From Blastopirellula sp. (GTDB lineage Bacteria > Planctomycetota > Planctomycetia > Pirellulales > Pirellulaceae), in the NCBI GenBank assembly GCA_002733575.1, contig NVWB01000014.1, positions 1 to 59,919 on the forward strand: DNA of 59,919 bases, in the 5' to 3' direction. Below the pieces are notes generated by a model. That model was not told the DNA's origin. It searched no databases and worked only from the letters and a program-made list of their open reading frames with translations. Both the position numbers and the translations under genes were made by a program. Positions 33,133 through 41,753 of the stretch are shown here, piece by piece; position 1 is the first letter of the stretch, and each line of letters begins with the position of its first letter.

Positions 33133-33924
33133 ATGTGTAGATACACGAGATACAGCATATTTATTGTGCCGATATCGTTCTCTTTCTTATTTTCATGTGT
33201 CTATGCACCGCCTGTTTCAGCCGTTGAGCCAACTGTTGCCGGGTTGCATGAGTTGGTTGTCTTTGATCCAGGTGCTCATGAACGCGGTTTACCCGCTGTT
33301 CAGTTCAAAGGTCGGGAAATTGTTATCCCACCCACGGTACATGTTCACAGGTACTATTACAGTGGAGACAAAGAGTTCCAAGGGCCCATCATCAACGGCG
33401 GCCCTACCGTGGTTGTTGCCAAGCATCCTAAGACTGGCAAGCAGGTGTACATTGATGTTGTGTTGCCAGCCGGGGCTCCTCGAATTGCACATAACAAGCA
33501 TGGAATCACCTACATCTATTCGGATAGACGGGTCGAAGTCAAGTTCCCAAAATTCACGTCAGATCCGAACAAGGTGGTTATCAAAAACCATTCTGGCAAA
33601 GGCTGGGGACGCAGCATTCATGATGCCCATAAACATGTAAGTGAACATGTACATAAAAGCATGGACAATTCTCAGGTTGTCCAATCGGTAAAAGAAGTGG
33701 GCAAAGACACCGGCGAATTTTTGCACGGCACAAAAGTCGCAATTGGCGACTTGACCACCACCAGTGCTGATGGCCTGAAAAGTCTCGTCAATCTAATCCC
33801 AGGCGTTGTCTACCTAAAAAGTCTCTCAGAAGAACAGCCCGACCGAGACTATCAAGCCGAAATCAAATCAGCCGCTCGCCAGAAAGAGCGTGAACTGACA
33901 GACTTCGTCCCGACCAATCGATAA
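33133..33924 (+). CDS. Secreted protein of unknown function
   Basis: 263 residues; ATG at 33133 with AGGAG seven bases upstream, a strong site. Signal peptide YSIFIVPISFSFLFSCVYAPPVSA; a Cys in SCVYA makes a lipoprotein conceivable. The mature part has an early beta-rich half (LVVFDPGAHERGLPAVQFKGREIVIPPTVHVHRYYYSGDKEFQGP) and an amphipathic helical second half (VQSVKEVGKDTGEFLHGTKVAIGDL), followed by a charged tail. No family recognised. It lies directly before the giant secretin-like gene. Confidence 0.82.
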   Translation: MCRYTRYSIFIVPISFSFLFSCVYAPPVSAVEPTVAGLHELVVFDPGAHERGLPAVQFKGREIVIPPTVHVHRYYYSGDKEFQGPIINGGPTVVVAKHPKTGKQVYIDVVLPAGAPRIAHNKHGITYIYSDRRVEVKFPKFTSDPNKVVIKNHSGKGWGRSIHDAHKHVSEHVHKSMDNSQVVQSVKEVGKDTGEFLHGTKVAIGDLTTTSADGLKSLVNLIPGVVYLKSLSEEQPDRDYQAEIKSAARQKERELTDFVPTNR

Positions 33925-33997
33925 ACAACCAACAAGCGAACCCAACCAGATATAAGCAGAAGGATTCTGCACCCATCATCTGAAGGAATAGAACACG

Positions 33998-36900
33998 ATG
34001 AAATCTCTATCAAAATTTCAATTCATAACCCTGATAATATTGAGTCTCTCAGTAGGGGCGTTTATGGCGAGTGGTGAAGGTATTCCTAATGCCAAAATCG
34101 AGTTTGCAGGGTTTGGTGAAACAGGGTCAGGAGAAGTAGTTGGAATAATAACTGAGGGTAACAATCATAAAACTAGCATACAGAACCCTACACTTAAGCT
34201 TACAATAACAAATGCAAAAGGTGAAGGAAAAATCCAAGCTTTTAAAGCTGGGAATCCAGTTAGCGACCTAGTGGCTGTAGCTATGGATGCAGAGATGCCA
34301 GTGGATGTTCCTCTTGGTCCTGGTTCTATAAAAAAGGACACTAATAATAAGATCAAATTGAAGTGGACGTATGACAATCTTCCAGAGGAGACTCCTATTC
34401 CTTCTATTACTGTTGAAATTTACTTAGATGAAGAACCGCCAGAAATCAATAACGTAAAAGTTTCCAATGACAGTAAAGAAATAGTCGTCACATTTCGAGA
34501 TTCAGACCTGGAATTTTCTACGATCACAGACACGTCTCTTCAATTTCAGCATCTCTCAGGTATTGACTCTACGGGGACTAAAATTGATTGGCAAGGTACT
34601 CCAACACCAAATGGGAAGGATGTAATATTTAAATTTGAGAATAAATTACCCCAAGGTGATTACCGACTAGTGACTGATGACACTATCAAAGACAACGTAA
34701 ATATTCAATTAGTCGAGGAGGATAATAACCCACATCCCTTCATTGTTTCTCACGCTCTTAGTGACAAACCAACAATCACCCCTGTGGATGATCGTAACAT
34801 CGCGATTGCACCTCAGAGTAATGGACAATGGCTGACAAATATCTCAACCATCTTCTTGAAAAATTCCGAAAACTCAATTGCAAAGAAATTCCAAATAGAA
34901 CTTAATGGCAATAGACAAAGTCCGATGGACCCTAGTCGAATAATTGAGGTTACTGGATTGCTGGAGAGACCGAACCATATTAGAGTCTTATTCCAAGATG
35001 CTGAAGGGAATTTCACTATCGATTCAAATATGATCGTAGTGAATTTCGATAAAACAAAACCTTTTGCCAGAAATGCCAATCTCATTCAGGTGCCATCCTC
35101 TACGGGCATAGACTCGATGCTTCTAGTTACCTTCGACCAAGATGATTTGGAAGAGATCACATCAGTCAGTAAGGCTCGATCAAGTTTTGTAGTAAAAAAG
35201 CAAACCGGCGAGAACGTATTTGGTGACTCTATCACAATCAAAAACATACTCGGTGTCGATGGACGTGTGGTTAAGTTAGATCTCGGTTCACTCGTCGCTG
35301 GTCAATATCGATTGACTGTAAAGACCGAATTAAAAGACAAAGCTGGAAACGCGGCTGTTGCTCAAGTATTGTATTTTACCGTTCAAGCTGGTCGGCAATT
35401 TGCCAAGCATGTGGAATACCCGCAGTATGCTCCGCCGGCAAAACAGGACATCCCGCGTGATGGTTTTAATCCGCAAGATTTTGTTGCGACCCGTGTTGTG
35501 CGACTCTTCTATTATCGAGATGCCCATCATGTGGCTCAGATTTTGAATCGTAATGTTCGTTCGTACAATCATGCCGCAGTGACCCAAGCCGAACGTCGCG
35601 CCGAAGTGGCCCGTGTTGATGCGGAAGATAAAACCGATGCCCGCCGCTCGGCCGAACGCAATGCGATTCGTGCCGCACAAGATACTCGACGAGTTGAATC
35701 TCAACTGTCTGCTGCTATCGAGGTTGCTGGAATCGTTGAAGGAATTAACAGTAAAATTAGTGAAAACGCTGCCAGTATTGCTATCATCACCACAGCAATA
35801 ACTAACATTACAGGTGGGACAGAAGATGATGTTAATAAAAGGGCTAGTTTAAACGATCAAAAAACAGCGTTAGTTAAATACAATGACCAATTAGGTATAC
35901 AAAAAACACAACTGGGTGGAGCTACTATTGAGAACCAGGTTAGAGAATTAGAACAACAAGTCGCCGGTCTGCGGAACAGCGAACTAGACATGCAGGAAAC
36001 AGCAGCTACAGCCGGGGCGGTTGAAGACCGTGCGGCTGCCGAGCGTTTTCGGCAGGAAGTGGCCGCTGCGACCGAAGACCCAGGCACCTATGTTCCTGGT
36101 GATGTTGGTTCGGTCGATCCGGTGACTCAAGTTTCGATCAGTGTGATCGGCGAAGGGCTCATTCACTTGCGTGGCCCGATCAAAGGGATCAATAAAATCC
36201 GGACCATGATCAACCAGATTGATTCGCCGGTAGGGCAAATTAAAATTGGGATCATCACAGTACAAGTCAATGGTGAAAAAGGGGACAAAATGGAAAAGGT
36301 CATCGGCGATATCGAAGGCCATATCGATCTTTCCCGGGCCTTAGTCAATAAGTCGCTAAATCTGTTGCGTCGATCAATTCAAACCGAAGCGGCCATGATT
36401 GCTGCACAATGCGATGAAGGTGGGCACTACCAGGTAGACCGTGATCGTCGTTACTTGTACTCGTTCTTTGGGCGAGACTTTATCGACGAACTCTACGCGA
36501 TGAACTCAGAGTTCCTTTATACCGAAAACAAACTTCTTTCACTGCACGCCATGGACACGGTGAGTTTGAATCGTGCCTTGTTCATCTTGTCATTGGCCAA
36601 AAACGATGTGCGTCAACGGATTGTGACTCGATTTCTGGAATCCGCTAAAACCGATCTGGCCGATGCCGAATACGATCTCCGTCGTTCCAGCGAACTCAAA
36701 CCGCATCGTACTCAAAAGCATCTTCCGCCTTGGAATCTGACCCACTTGCCGGTCTGGAATAAACCCAAAAAGGAAGAAATGATCTACGAGGCCGTCCACC
36801 GCAACGCCATGCAGCGTTACCACTTTACCAACTTCCACGGGCACTTCGATATCGGCTTCACCAACCCCGACACGATGAACCCGATGCAACGAGAATTCAT

Positions 36901-39211
36901 CCGCCTGGCCCAGATATTCAAAGCCCGCATGGTGGCCGAAATGGAATGGAAACAACGCTTCATCGAACGCGGACTAATCGAAGACCGCTCGAATGATGAT
37001 AATTATCGGAGGGATTTGTTGGAGCCAGTGCATCGTCAGGCGTTGGAATTGGAACGTGATGCGATGTTGAGTATGGTTGAAGCGGCCAAGAATAGTGCCG
37101 GTGCAATTAATAAAATCCATGCTGCCTTAGCTATTATTAAAATGGCATTGGCAGGGCAAAACGAAATATTTTCAGGTGAAAATGTAGTTTTATCGATGCA
37201 GATGATGGGTAATACAGAGGCAGATATATTAAAAGCATTGAAAGCATTGAAACAAAAGTTTATAAACTTTAGTACTGCATCTTGGGCATCTGATGTTGAT
37301 AAGAAGAAATACAAAACTGCTATTGATAAAATTGATAAGGCTATTAAAGAGTGGGGAAATGGATCGGGATTTACAATGTTTAGTACCCAAAGTAATTTTA
37401 TCGATCAGACTTTATCGATAGCGAGAAATAAAAGCACCCCTTACCAAGAACTGGAGCGACTAGTTCGCAAATACCAAGTAATAACAGATTCGCCCAATTC
37501 TAGTTTGACCGATATCTCTACGGCCTATCTGGATATTGTAGGTCGCCTAGCAGAAAGTGATTTTAAAGGGGCAACGGGTGTTCCTTCCTTTCAACAGCAT
37601 CTCAAAGCTTCCTATGATGCTGTGTTTAGTGCTCGGCAATCAGATAATCGTATCAAGGAAGCTCGTGAAGTTGCCAAAAAAACACGTGGCGACCTAGATC
37701 ATCGCAAGCTCTTAGACTATCTAATCGATGAGCAAGAAGACAAGTTCATTGAATTAGTCGAAGGCACACGCTCCCACATTGCTGTGATCGATCAATATCT
37801 GAAACGGTTGAGTATTGCGTTGGAAGATGACTTTAAGGTTCAGTTTTATGACCCTGCATTTGTGCGGGTGCGTGATGCGGCTCGATCTGCTGAGGTAAAT
37901 CTCGGGCAAGTGGAACGGACCACTATTTTGACGAACAACCGCTCGTTTGCCAAAGTGGACCCGCAAGCCACGATGGAGTTTGATTTACCCAAACGCCAGA
38001 TTGCCATCAAAGAGGCATTCGATGCTGCCAAAGCATTGGTAGAAGATACCGGGGCGTTGATCAACGACCCTACGTTCCTGGCCGCCTTCCAAATGATGGG
38101 CGGTTCAAATCAGGCTTCGACCGTTAAAAACTTGGTGCCGGGGCAGTCTTCGACTACGGACCAACAATTGATGGGACATGCACCGCCACCTGAGTTCAGC
38201 GGAGCCCCTGGTTCTTCATTGCAGAACTTAGTACCGGAACCGTCTGTCTATAAGATTGAAACGGGCACAGGCTTTCAGATTCGTCCTGTGATTCAGCCTG
38301 ATGGCGATTCGGTCATCTACGACTTTGACTACATGTACACAACCAACATTCGTGAGCCAGTGCGGGCCGACGAAAAACATATTGGTCGAATCAGACGACA
38401 CTACATCCAAACTTCGGTACAGACATCAAGCTTTGAATTGAGAGAGATTAGCCGCTACCAAGTTGCCTTGAAGGTCTCTCGTACGAGTCGGGGTGTTCCG
38501 CTATTGGAAGACATCCCATTTCTGGGAGCCGTCTTTAGACCTGCCGCGAGTGCCGAGTCTTCGATCCAACAGAATATCATCTTAGGCCAGACCACCGTGT
38601 ACCCTACACTGTACGACCTGATGGGACTCCGCTGGGCACCGCAAGTGGTTGATCTTGATCATACTGCATTGCTTGAAAAAGAGCATGTCATTCGAGGGCG
38701 TCAACAGGCAATTCGTAACTATGTGTTTGATGTGGCCTCTCGCCGAGTCGATGAGTTTTTGGATATACAGAAAAAGACTCCAGAACATTATCGCCCTGAT
38801 TTTTACCACCAAGAATCACACCGTTCACCCTATCATCCCAATGGACATACTTATATTCCTAAGGATAAATCAAATCCCGTGGTTGACCCAACTGGGCAAC
38901 AATTTCAACGTCGAGATCGTCGTCCGATGGATATGCAAGAGCCGACTTACGAACAGTATCGTCATCGCCCGACCTATCCTGAGCAGATCGAAGCACAGCG
39001 TGTACCTGAGAATGCTCCACTGCCACAAGGTTATGACAACTTAGAGCCCGTGCCGTTGCAACCAATGCCTACACCTGCTGGGAATGATAATGCAGCAATA
39101 CGACAGCGAGGCAATTACCAGCAACCACGCGTGATCGCTCCGGCCAATTATATACGGCCTGTGCCTTCTGGCTACTCACAAGAACTACGGTTACTTCCAC
39201 CGGTACGTTAG
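33998..39211 (+). CDS. Giant exported secretin-like protein with Ig-like N-terminus
   Basis: 1737 residues; ATG at 33998 with GAAGGA upstream; signal peptide FITLIILSLSVGAFMASG. (1) Residues ~27-490: several Ig-like/cadherin-like beta units (EPPEINNVKVSNDSKEIVVTF, KPFARNANLIQVPSSTGIDSMLLVTFDQDDLE, AGQYRLTVKTELKDKAGNAA). (2) ~498-530: RVVRLFYYRDAHHVAQILNR, like a secretin N0/N1 helix-strand unit, then coiled coil to ~690. (3) ~712-768: GLIHLRGPIKGINKIRTMIN followed by QIDSPVGQIKIGIITVQVNG, the classic end of a secretin N-domain (LIxxLDxPxxQVxIxxxIxEV). (4) ~770-1420: long helical region with no family I know. (5) ~1425-1520: TGTGFQIRPVIQPDGDSVIY and SRGVPLLEDIPFLGAVFRP, matching the strand pattern and VPLLGDIPxLGxLF motif of secretin pore domains. 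(6) Pro/Gln-rich tail. Secretins form outer-membrane pores of type II secretion and type IV pili. No other such genes are adjacent. Pore formation is inference. Confidence 0.8.
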   Translation: MKSLSKFQFITLIILSLSVGAFMASGEGIPNAKIEFAGFGETGSGEVVGIITEGNNHKTSIQNPTLKLTITNAKGEGKIQAFKAGNPVSDLVAVAMDAEMPVDVPLGPGSIKKDTNNKIKLKWTYDNLPEETPIPSITVEIYLDEEPPEINNVKVSNDSKEIVVTFRDSDLEFSTITDTSLQFQHLSGIDSTGTKIDWQGTPTPNGKDVIFKFENKLPQGDYRLVTDDTIKDNVNIQLVEEDNNPHPFIVSHALSDKPTITPVDDRNIAIAPQSNGQWLTNISTIFLKNSENSIAKKFQIELNGNRQSPMDPSRIIEVTGLLERPNHIRVLFQDAEGNFTIDSNMIVVNFDKTKPFARNANLIQVPSSTGIDSMLLVTFDQDDLEEITSVSKARSSFVVKKQTGENVFGDSITIKNILGVDGRVVKLDLGSLVAGQYRLTVKTELKDKAGNAAVAQVLYFTVQAGRQFAKHVEYPQYAPPAKQDIPRDGFNPQDFVATRVVRLFYYRDAHHVAQILNRNVRSYNHAAVTQAERRAEVARVDAEDKTDARRSAERNAIRAAQDTRRVESQLSAAIEVAGIVEGINSKISENAASIAIITTAITNITGGTEDDVNKRASLNDQKTALVKYNDQLGIQKTQLGGATIENQVRELEQQVAGLRNSELDMQETAATAGAVEDRAAAERFRQEVAAATEDPGTYVPGDVGSVDPVTQVSISVIGEGLIHLRGPIKGINKIRTMINQIDSPVGQIKIGIITVQVNGEKGDKMEKVIGDIEGHIDLSRALVNKSLNLLRRSIQTEAAMIAAQCDEGGHYQVDRDRRYLYSFFGRDFIDELYAMNSEFLYTENKLLSLHAMDTVSLNRALFILSLAKNDVRQRIVTRFLESAKTDLADAEYDLRRSSELKPHRTQKHLPPWNLTHLPVWNKPKKEEMIYEAVHRNAMQRYHFTNFHGHFDIGFTNPDTMNPMQREFIRLAQIFKARMVAEMEWKQRFIERGLIEDRSNDDNYRRDLLEPVHRQALELERDAMLSMVEAAKNSAGAINKIHAALAIIKMALAGQNEIFSGENVVLSMQMMGNTEADILKALKALKQKFINFSTASWASDVDKKKYKTAIDKIDKAIKEWGNGSGFTMFSTQSNFIDQTLSIARNKSTPYQELERLVRKYQVITDSPNSSLTDISTAYLDIVGRLAESDFKGATGVPSFQQHLKASYDAVFSARQSDNRIKEAREVAKKTRGDLDHRKLLDYLIDEQEDKFIELVEGTRSHIAVIDQYLKRLSIALEDDFKVQFYDPAFVRVRDAARSAEVNLGQVERTTILTNNRSFAKVDPQATMEFDLPKRQIAIKEAFDAAKALVEDTGALINDPTFLAAFQMMGGSNQASTVKNLVPGQSSTTDQQLMGHAPPPEFSGAPGSSLQNLVPEPSVYKIETGTGFQIRPVIQPDGDSVIYDFDYMYTTNIREPVRADEKHIGRIRRHYIQTSVQTSSFELREISRYQVALKVSRTSRGVPLLEDIPFLGAVFRPAASAESSIQQNIILGQTTVYPTLYDLMGLRWAPQVVDLDHTALLEKEHVIRGRQQAIRNYVFDVASRRVDEFLDIQKKTPEHYRPDFYHQESHRSPYHPNGHTYIPKDKSNPVVDPTGQQFQRRDRRPMDMQEPTYEQYRHRPTYPEQIEAQRVPENAPLPQGYDNLEPVPLQPMPTPAGNDNAAIRQRGNYQQPRVIAPANYIRPVPSGYSQELRLLPPVR

Positions 39212-39241
39212 TCAGTTGCAAAGAAGGAAGAAAGTAAAAGA

Positions 39242-39276
39242 CAAGCCTCGCTGGCTAAGTTCACCAGCGAGGCTTG
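39242..39276. terminator. Shared bidirectional terminator
   Basis: CAAGCCTCGCTGG (39242-39254) and CCAGCGAGGCTTG (39264-39276) with a 9-base loop; ATTTATTTT follows on the plus strand, and an A-rich stretch lies before the left arm. It sits between two converging genes. Confidence 0.9.
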
Positions 39277-39291
39277 ATTTATTTTGAACCC

Positions 39292-40536
39292 TTAGAATTT
39301 ACTCTTGAAATTCTGCTGCACTTCGTCTTTTGTCAACGCTTTACTGTAGATGGCAACTAGATAGTAGACACCGGTCCAAGTGCGATCATTGAGGTCTTTT
39401 GCTGAGGCAGGCTTGGCGTCTACTTCATTACCCAGGGCCAGACGATAGCCATCATCCCAATTACTAAAATTTCCATCAACTCTGATCGAACATAGCTGTT
39501 CTTGGCCGTTGATATAGAGTTTGGAGATACCTTGTTTATCACGTGAATAGACAACATGGAGCAATTCCTTTTTGACTGAGTTGCTCGGGCTGATCAACTC
39601 CTTTGTACTTCCATTTGTACCATTGGTTGTCGTTCTCAATCGCCCAACAAACTTGTCTTTATTTTGCCCTAACGTAAAATTCCGATCCGCAGTATCTTTC
39701 GAGAGCGTAACAATTCGTGCTGGTGGTTGGTTATTAGTAGGTAGGGTTAAGTCATTAGGCTGTATCCAAGTTTCAATCGTGATCTCGTTGGACTTCTTCA
39801 CTGCTTCGGTTAATTCCTTGGCTTCATTGTTTGACTTGATTCGAGAATTTTCATTAACAATTAGACCTTGTGGAGGATGTAATAAATCATCTCCATCGAT
39901 GGTTAGATCAAGTGGCTTGCCACTATTTGAGCGGTCTTTGATAACATTGTTAGTTATTTCATTGAAGGTATAGAGAGCTTGAAGTCCAGATTGAACACGA
40001 CCGATTGGTGTCACTGACACAGGTGTAAAATCGCGGGGGAAGCGAATCTCATAGTGGCCACCTGCGAGTACTGAAAACGAATGTTTGTAAGTGTAGAGAT
40101 TCTGATTCATCTCTTTATGAATTTCAATATCGCAACCTCTATATTGTTCGTGAGAGAGTCCGTTTAAACTGAATTCTCGACAGGTCTGGTTGTATTTCGA
40201 ACTGACAGGCTGCTTCGATACGGTTCCATTGACTAGCACCATTACGTCCCGTTCAGCAAACAACCGAAGAATGGCATTGCCCGGTTGAGCCTGTGGTACA
40301 ACGATGTAGTTCGTTCCACTAGAAATATACTGTGAGCCTGCTCCGGTAGTAGGAGACGACGATGAATACTGCGAGCTAAATGTGCCTGCTCGCGTGGCCG
40401 ACAAACTACTAACGTGTGGATGAACGGGGTCGTGATACCAATGCCCACGGAATGGGTGTCCTGCTTCTAGAGAAGCTTGAAATGCAAAAAACAGGGCGAA
40501 CGCCAGGAACCATAGATTCTTTAAGCTGCTAAACAT
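39292..40536 (-). CDS. Secreted protein with TIGR03000-like and LamG/concanavalin-like domains
   Basis: 414 residues; signal peptide (LKNLWFLAFALFFAFQASLEAG). A His/Ser-rich stretch is followed by a TIGR03000-like domain at about 88-175 (GNAILRLFAERDVMVLVNGTVSKQP, YKHSFSVLAGGHYEIRFP), a planctomycete paralogous domain. Then comes a LamG/concanavalin A-like jelly roll at about 190-410 (GLQALYTFNEITNNVIKDRSNSGKPLDLTIDG, ITIETWIQPNDL, LHVVYSRDKQGISKLYINGQEQ, NWDDGYRLALGNE, GVYYLVAIYSKALTKDEVQQNF). Such domains bind glycans or proteins at the surface. It converges on the giant secretin-like gene across one terminator, and the pairing of surface-type proteins suggests a common process, not proven. 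Confidence 0.88.
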   Translation of the reverse strand: MFSSLKNLWFLAFALFFAFQASLEAGHPFRGHWYHDPVHPHVSSLSATRAGTFSSQYSSSSPTTGAGSQYISSGTNYIVVPQAQPGNAILRLFAERDVMVLVNGTVSKQPVSSKYNQTCREFSLNGLSHEQYRGCDIEIHKEMNQNLYTYKHSFSVLAGGHYEIRFPRDFTPVSVTPIGRVQSGLQALYTFNEITNNVIKDRSNSGKPLDLTIDGDDLLHPPQGLIVNENSRIKSNNEAKELTEAVKKSNEITIETWIQPNDLTLPTNNQPPARIVTLSKDTADRNFTLGQNKDKFVGRLRTTTNGTNGSTKELISPSNSVKKELLHVVYSRDKQGISKLYINGQEQLCSIRVDGNFSNWDDGYRLALGNEVDAKPASAKDLNDRTWTGVYYLVAIYSKALTKDEVQQNFKSKF

Positions 40537-40757
40537 AATAGGATATCCTCAAAGGTGCGAATTCTAGGTGGCATCAAGTACCAGGGGGTGGTTACTATCC
40601 CAAAATAACCACCAGATATGCCAGAGTCAATCAAATCAGACAAAAATCATGAAAAAGCAGCACTATCAGGGAGTTAGCCAATCACATAATGATTCACACG
40701 TTGGCCCAAGGAGCAAAGCAGTTCGTTCTTTATATACCCTGTTCTCTCTTGTCAGTG

Positions 40758-41452
40758 ATGACAAACAAAACCTATAGCAACACGAACTTGCACCAGCAAC
40801 GACTCGATAAAGAAAACCGAATTTCGGAGTCCGACATAGAGGCTCGTATGCGGTGGGACATGACAATTCTTTCCACCAATGCAAAGGGTTCTGTTTCTCT
40901 CGATCTGCCATGACGCACTGTATTCCTACGGCAGCTTGTGCCCAAGTCTGCTACGCCTCTCAAGGCCAGCAGTTTTATCGGAACTCGGTGGTAAAATCGC
41001 TTGCTATAGACCGACTGATCGATCTCGATTCAGAGCATGTCGCTCGCAAGATGATCGATGAAGCGGCGGGCCGGAATATCAGAATCACAGGCAGCGGTGA
41101 AATTACACCCAAACATGCTCCATTACTCTCGTACATAAATCAATTTGGAGGGAACTGGTGGGGGTTCACTAGACGAATCGACACACATAAAGCACTGCCA
41201 TCTCTGATGTTTTCGACAGATGCCACCAGCCCTTCAGAAACCATGAAATATGTACGTGAGGAGGTACCTGTGAACCGTCGATCTTACCTAAGACGTCCAG
41301 ATGATCCACCATCTCCACTTGAAGTGGCGGTGACGTTCCCAGTGCATGGCAGTGTCACAAACTATACGAGCAAAACTCCGATACATGAGACCGATTGCCC
41401 GGTCGACAGAAAAGAAATAGAAGGCTGCTGGAATTGCAAACGCTGCTTTTAG
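40758..41452 (+). pseudogene. gp88-like gene split by a frame change
   Basis: Two overlapping frames together resemble the phage gp88-like family. The first (ATG 40758, stop 40911-40913) gives a lead-in ending WDMTILSTNAKGSVSLDLP. The second (ATG 40910, stop 41452) begins MTHCIPTAACAQVCYASQG, with the Cys cluster of the family (C-x5-C-x3-C-Y), and continues NIRITGSGEITPKHAPLLSYI, GNWWGFTRRID and a Cys-rich end (DCPVDRKEIEGCWNCKRCF). The stop and start share ATGA, so translation could re-initiate, or a -1 shift could join them; a simple indel (mutation or sequencing error) is equally possible. The Cys pattern suggests a metal or iron-sulfur site. Function of gp88 proteins is unknown. A zinc-finger gene follows closely. 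Confidence 0.65.
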
Positions 41453-41492
41453 ACGATTTATAATCAATGAAGTGAAAGGAGGTTATTTAGAT

Positions 41493-41753
41493 ATGGAAAA
41501 AATACCACCAGAATCTGTGAAGTGTGATCAGTGTCGCAAGAAAGTCGAGAATGGCAAAGATGTCATCAGCGTCGCAAGAGGCGTGTTCGGACCTTGCAGT
41601 GTGATCCCACTAGAGGAAGAAAGCCACTTCTGCTGCGAAGCTTGCGTGAGTGATTTTTTTGATACTGCACCTAGAAGAAGTACTCATCGGGAGTCCACAA
41701 CTCTTGGGCTAGGGCAGTATTGCTTTGCCTTTCACACACCGATCAACGTGTAA
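41493..41753 (+). CDS. Small Cys-rich (zinc-finger-like) protein with repeat-derived tail
   Basis: 86 residues from the ATG at 41493, chosen because AAAGGAGG (41475-41482) lies ten bases upstream, the strongest Shine-Dalgarno sequence I noticed in the window. CDQC (VKCDQCRKKVENGKD) and CCEAC (HFCCEACVSDFFD) form a likely treble-clef zinc site; proteins of this size usually bind nucleic acid or protein. The last ~22 residues (RESTTLGLGQYC...) are encoded by a copy of the dispersed IS-end-like repeat at 41689-41725, so the original C-terminus may have been lost. It probably shares a transcript with the gp88-like gene 40 bases upstream, and its stop overlaps the converging disrupted gene. Confidence 0.65.
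   Translation: MEKIPPESVKCDQCRKKVENGKDVISVARGVFGPCSVIPLEEESHFCCEACVSDFFDTAPRRSTHRESTTLGLGQYCFAFHTPINV
41689..41725. repeat. Dispersed IS-end-like repeat (copy 3 of 3)
   Basis: GGGAGTCCACAACTCTTGGG then CTAGGGCAGTATTGCTTT; 20 identical leading bases with 11172-11205. It lies inside the 3' end of the zinc-finger gene. Confidence 0.8.
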
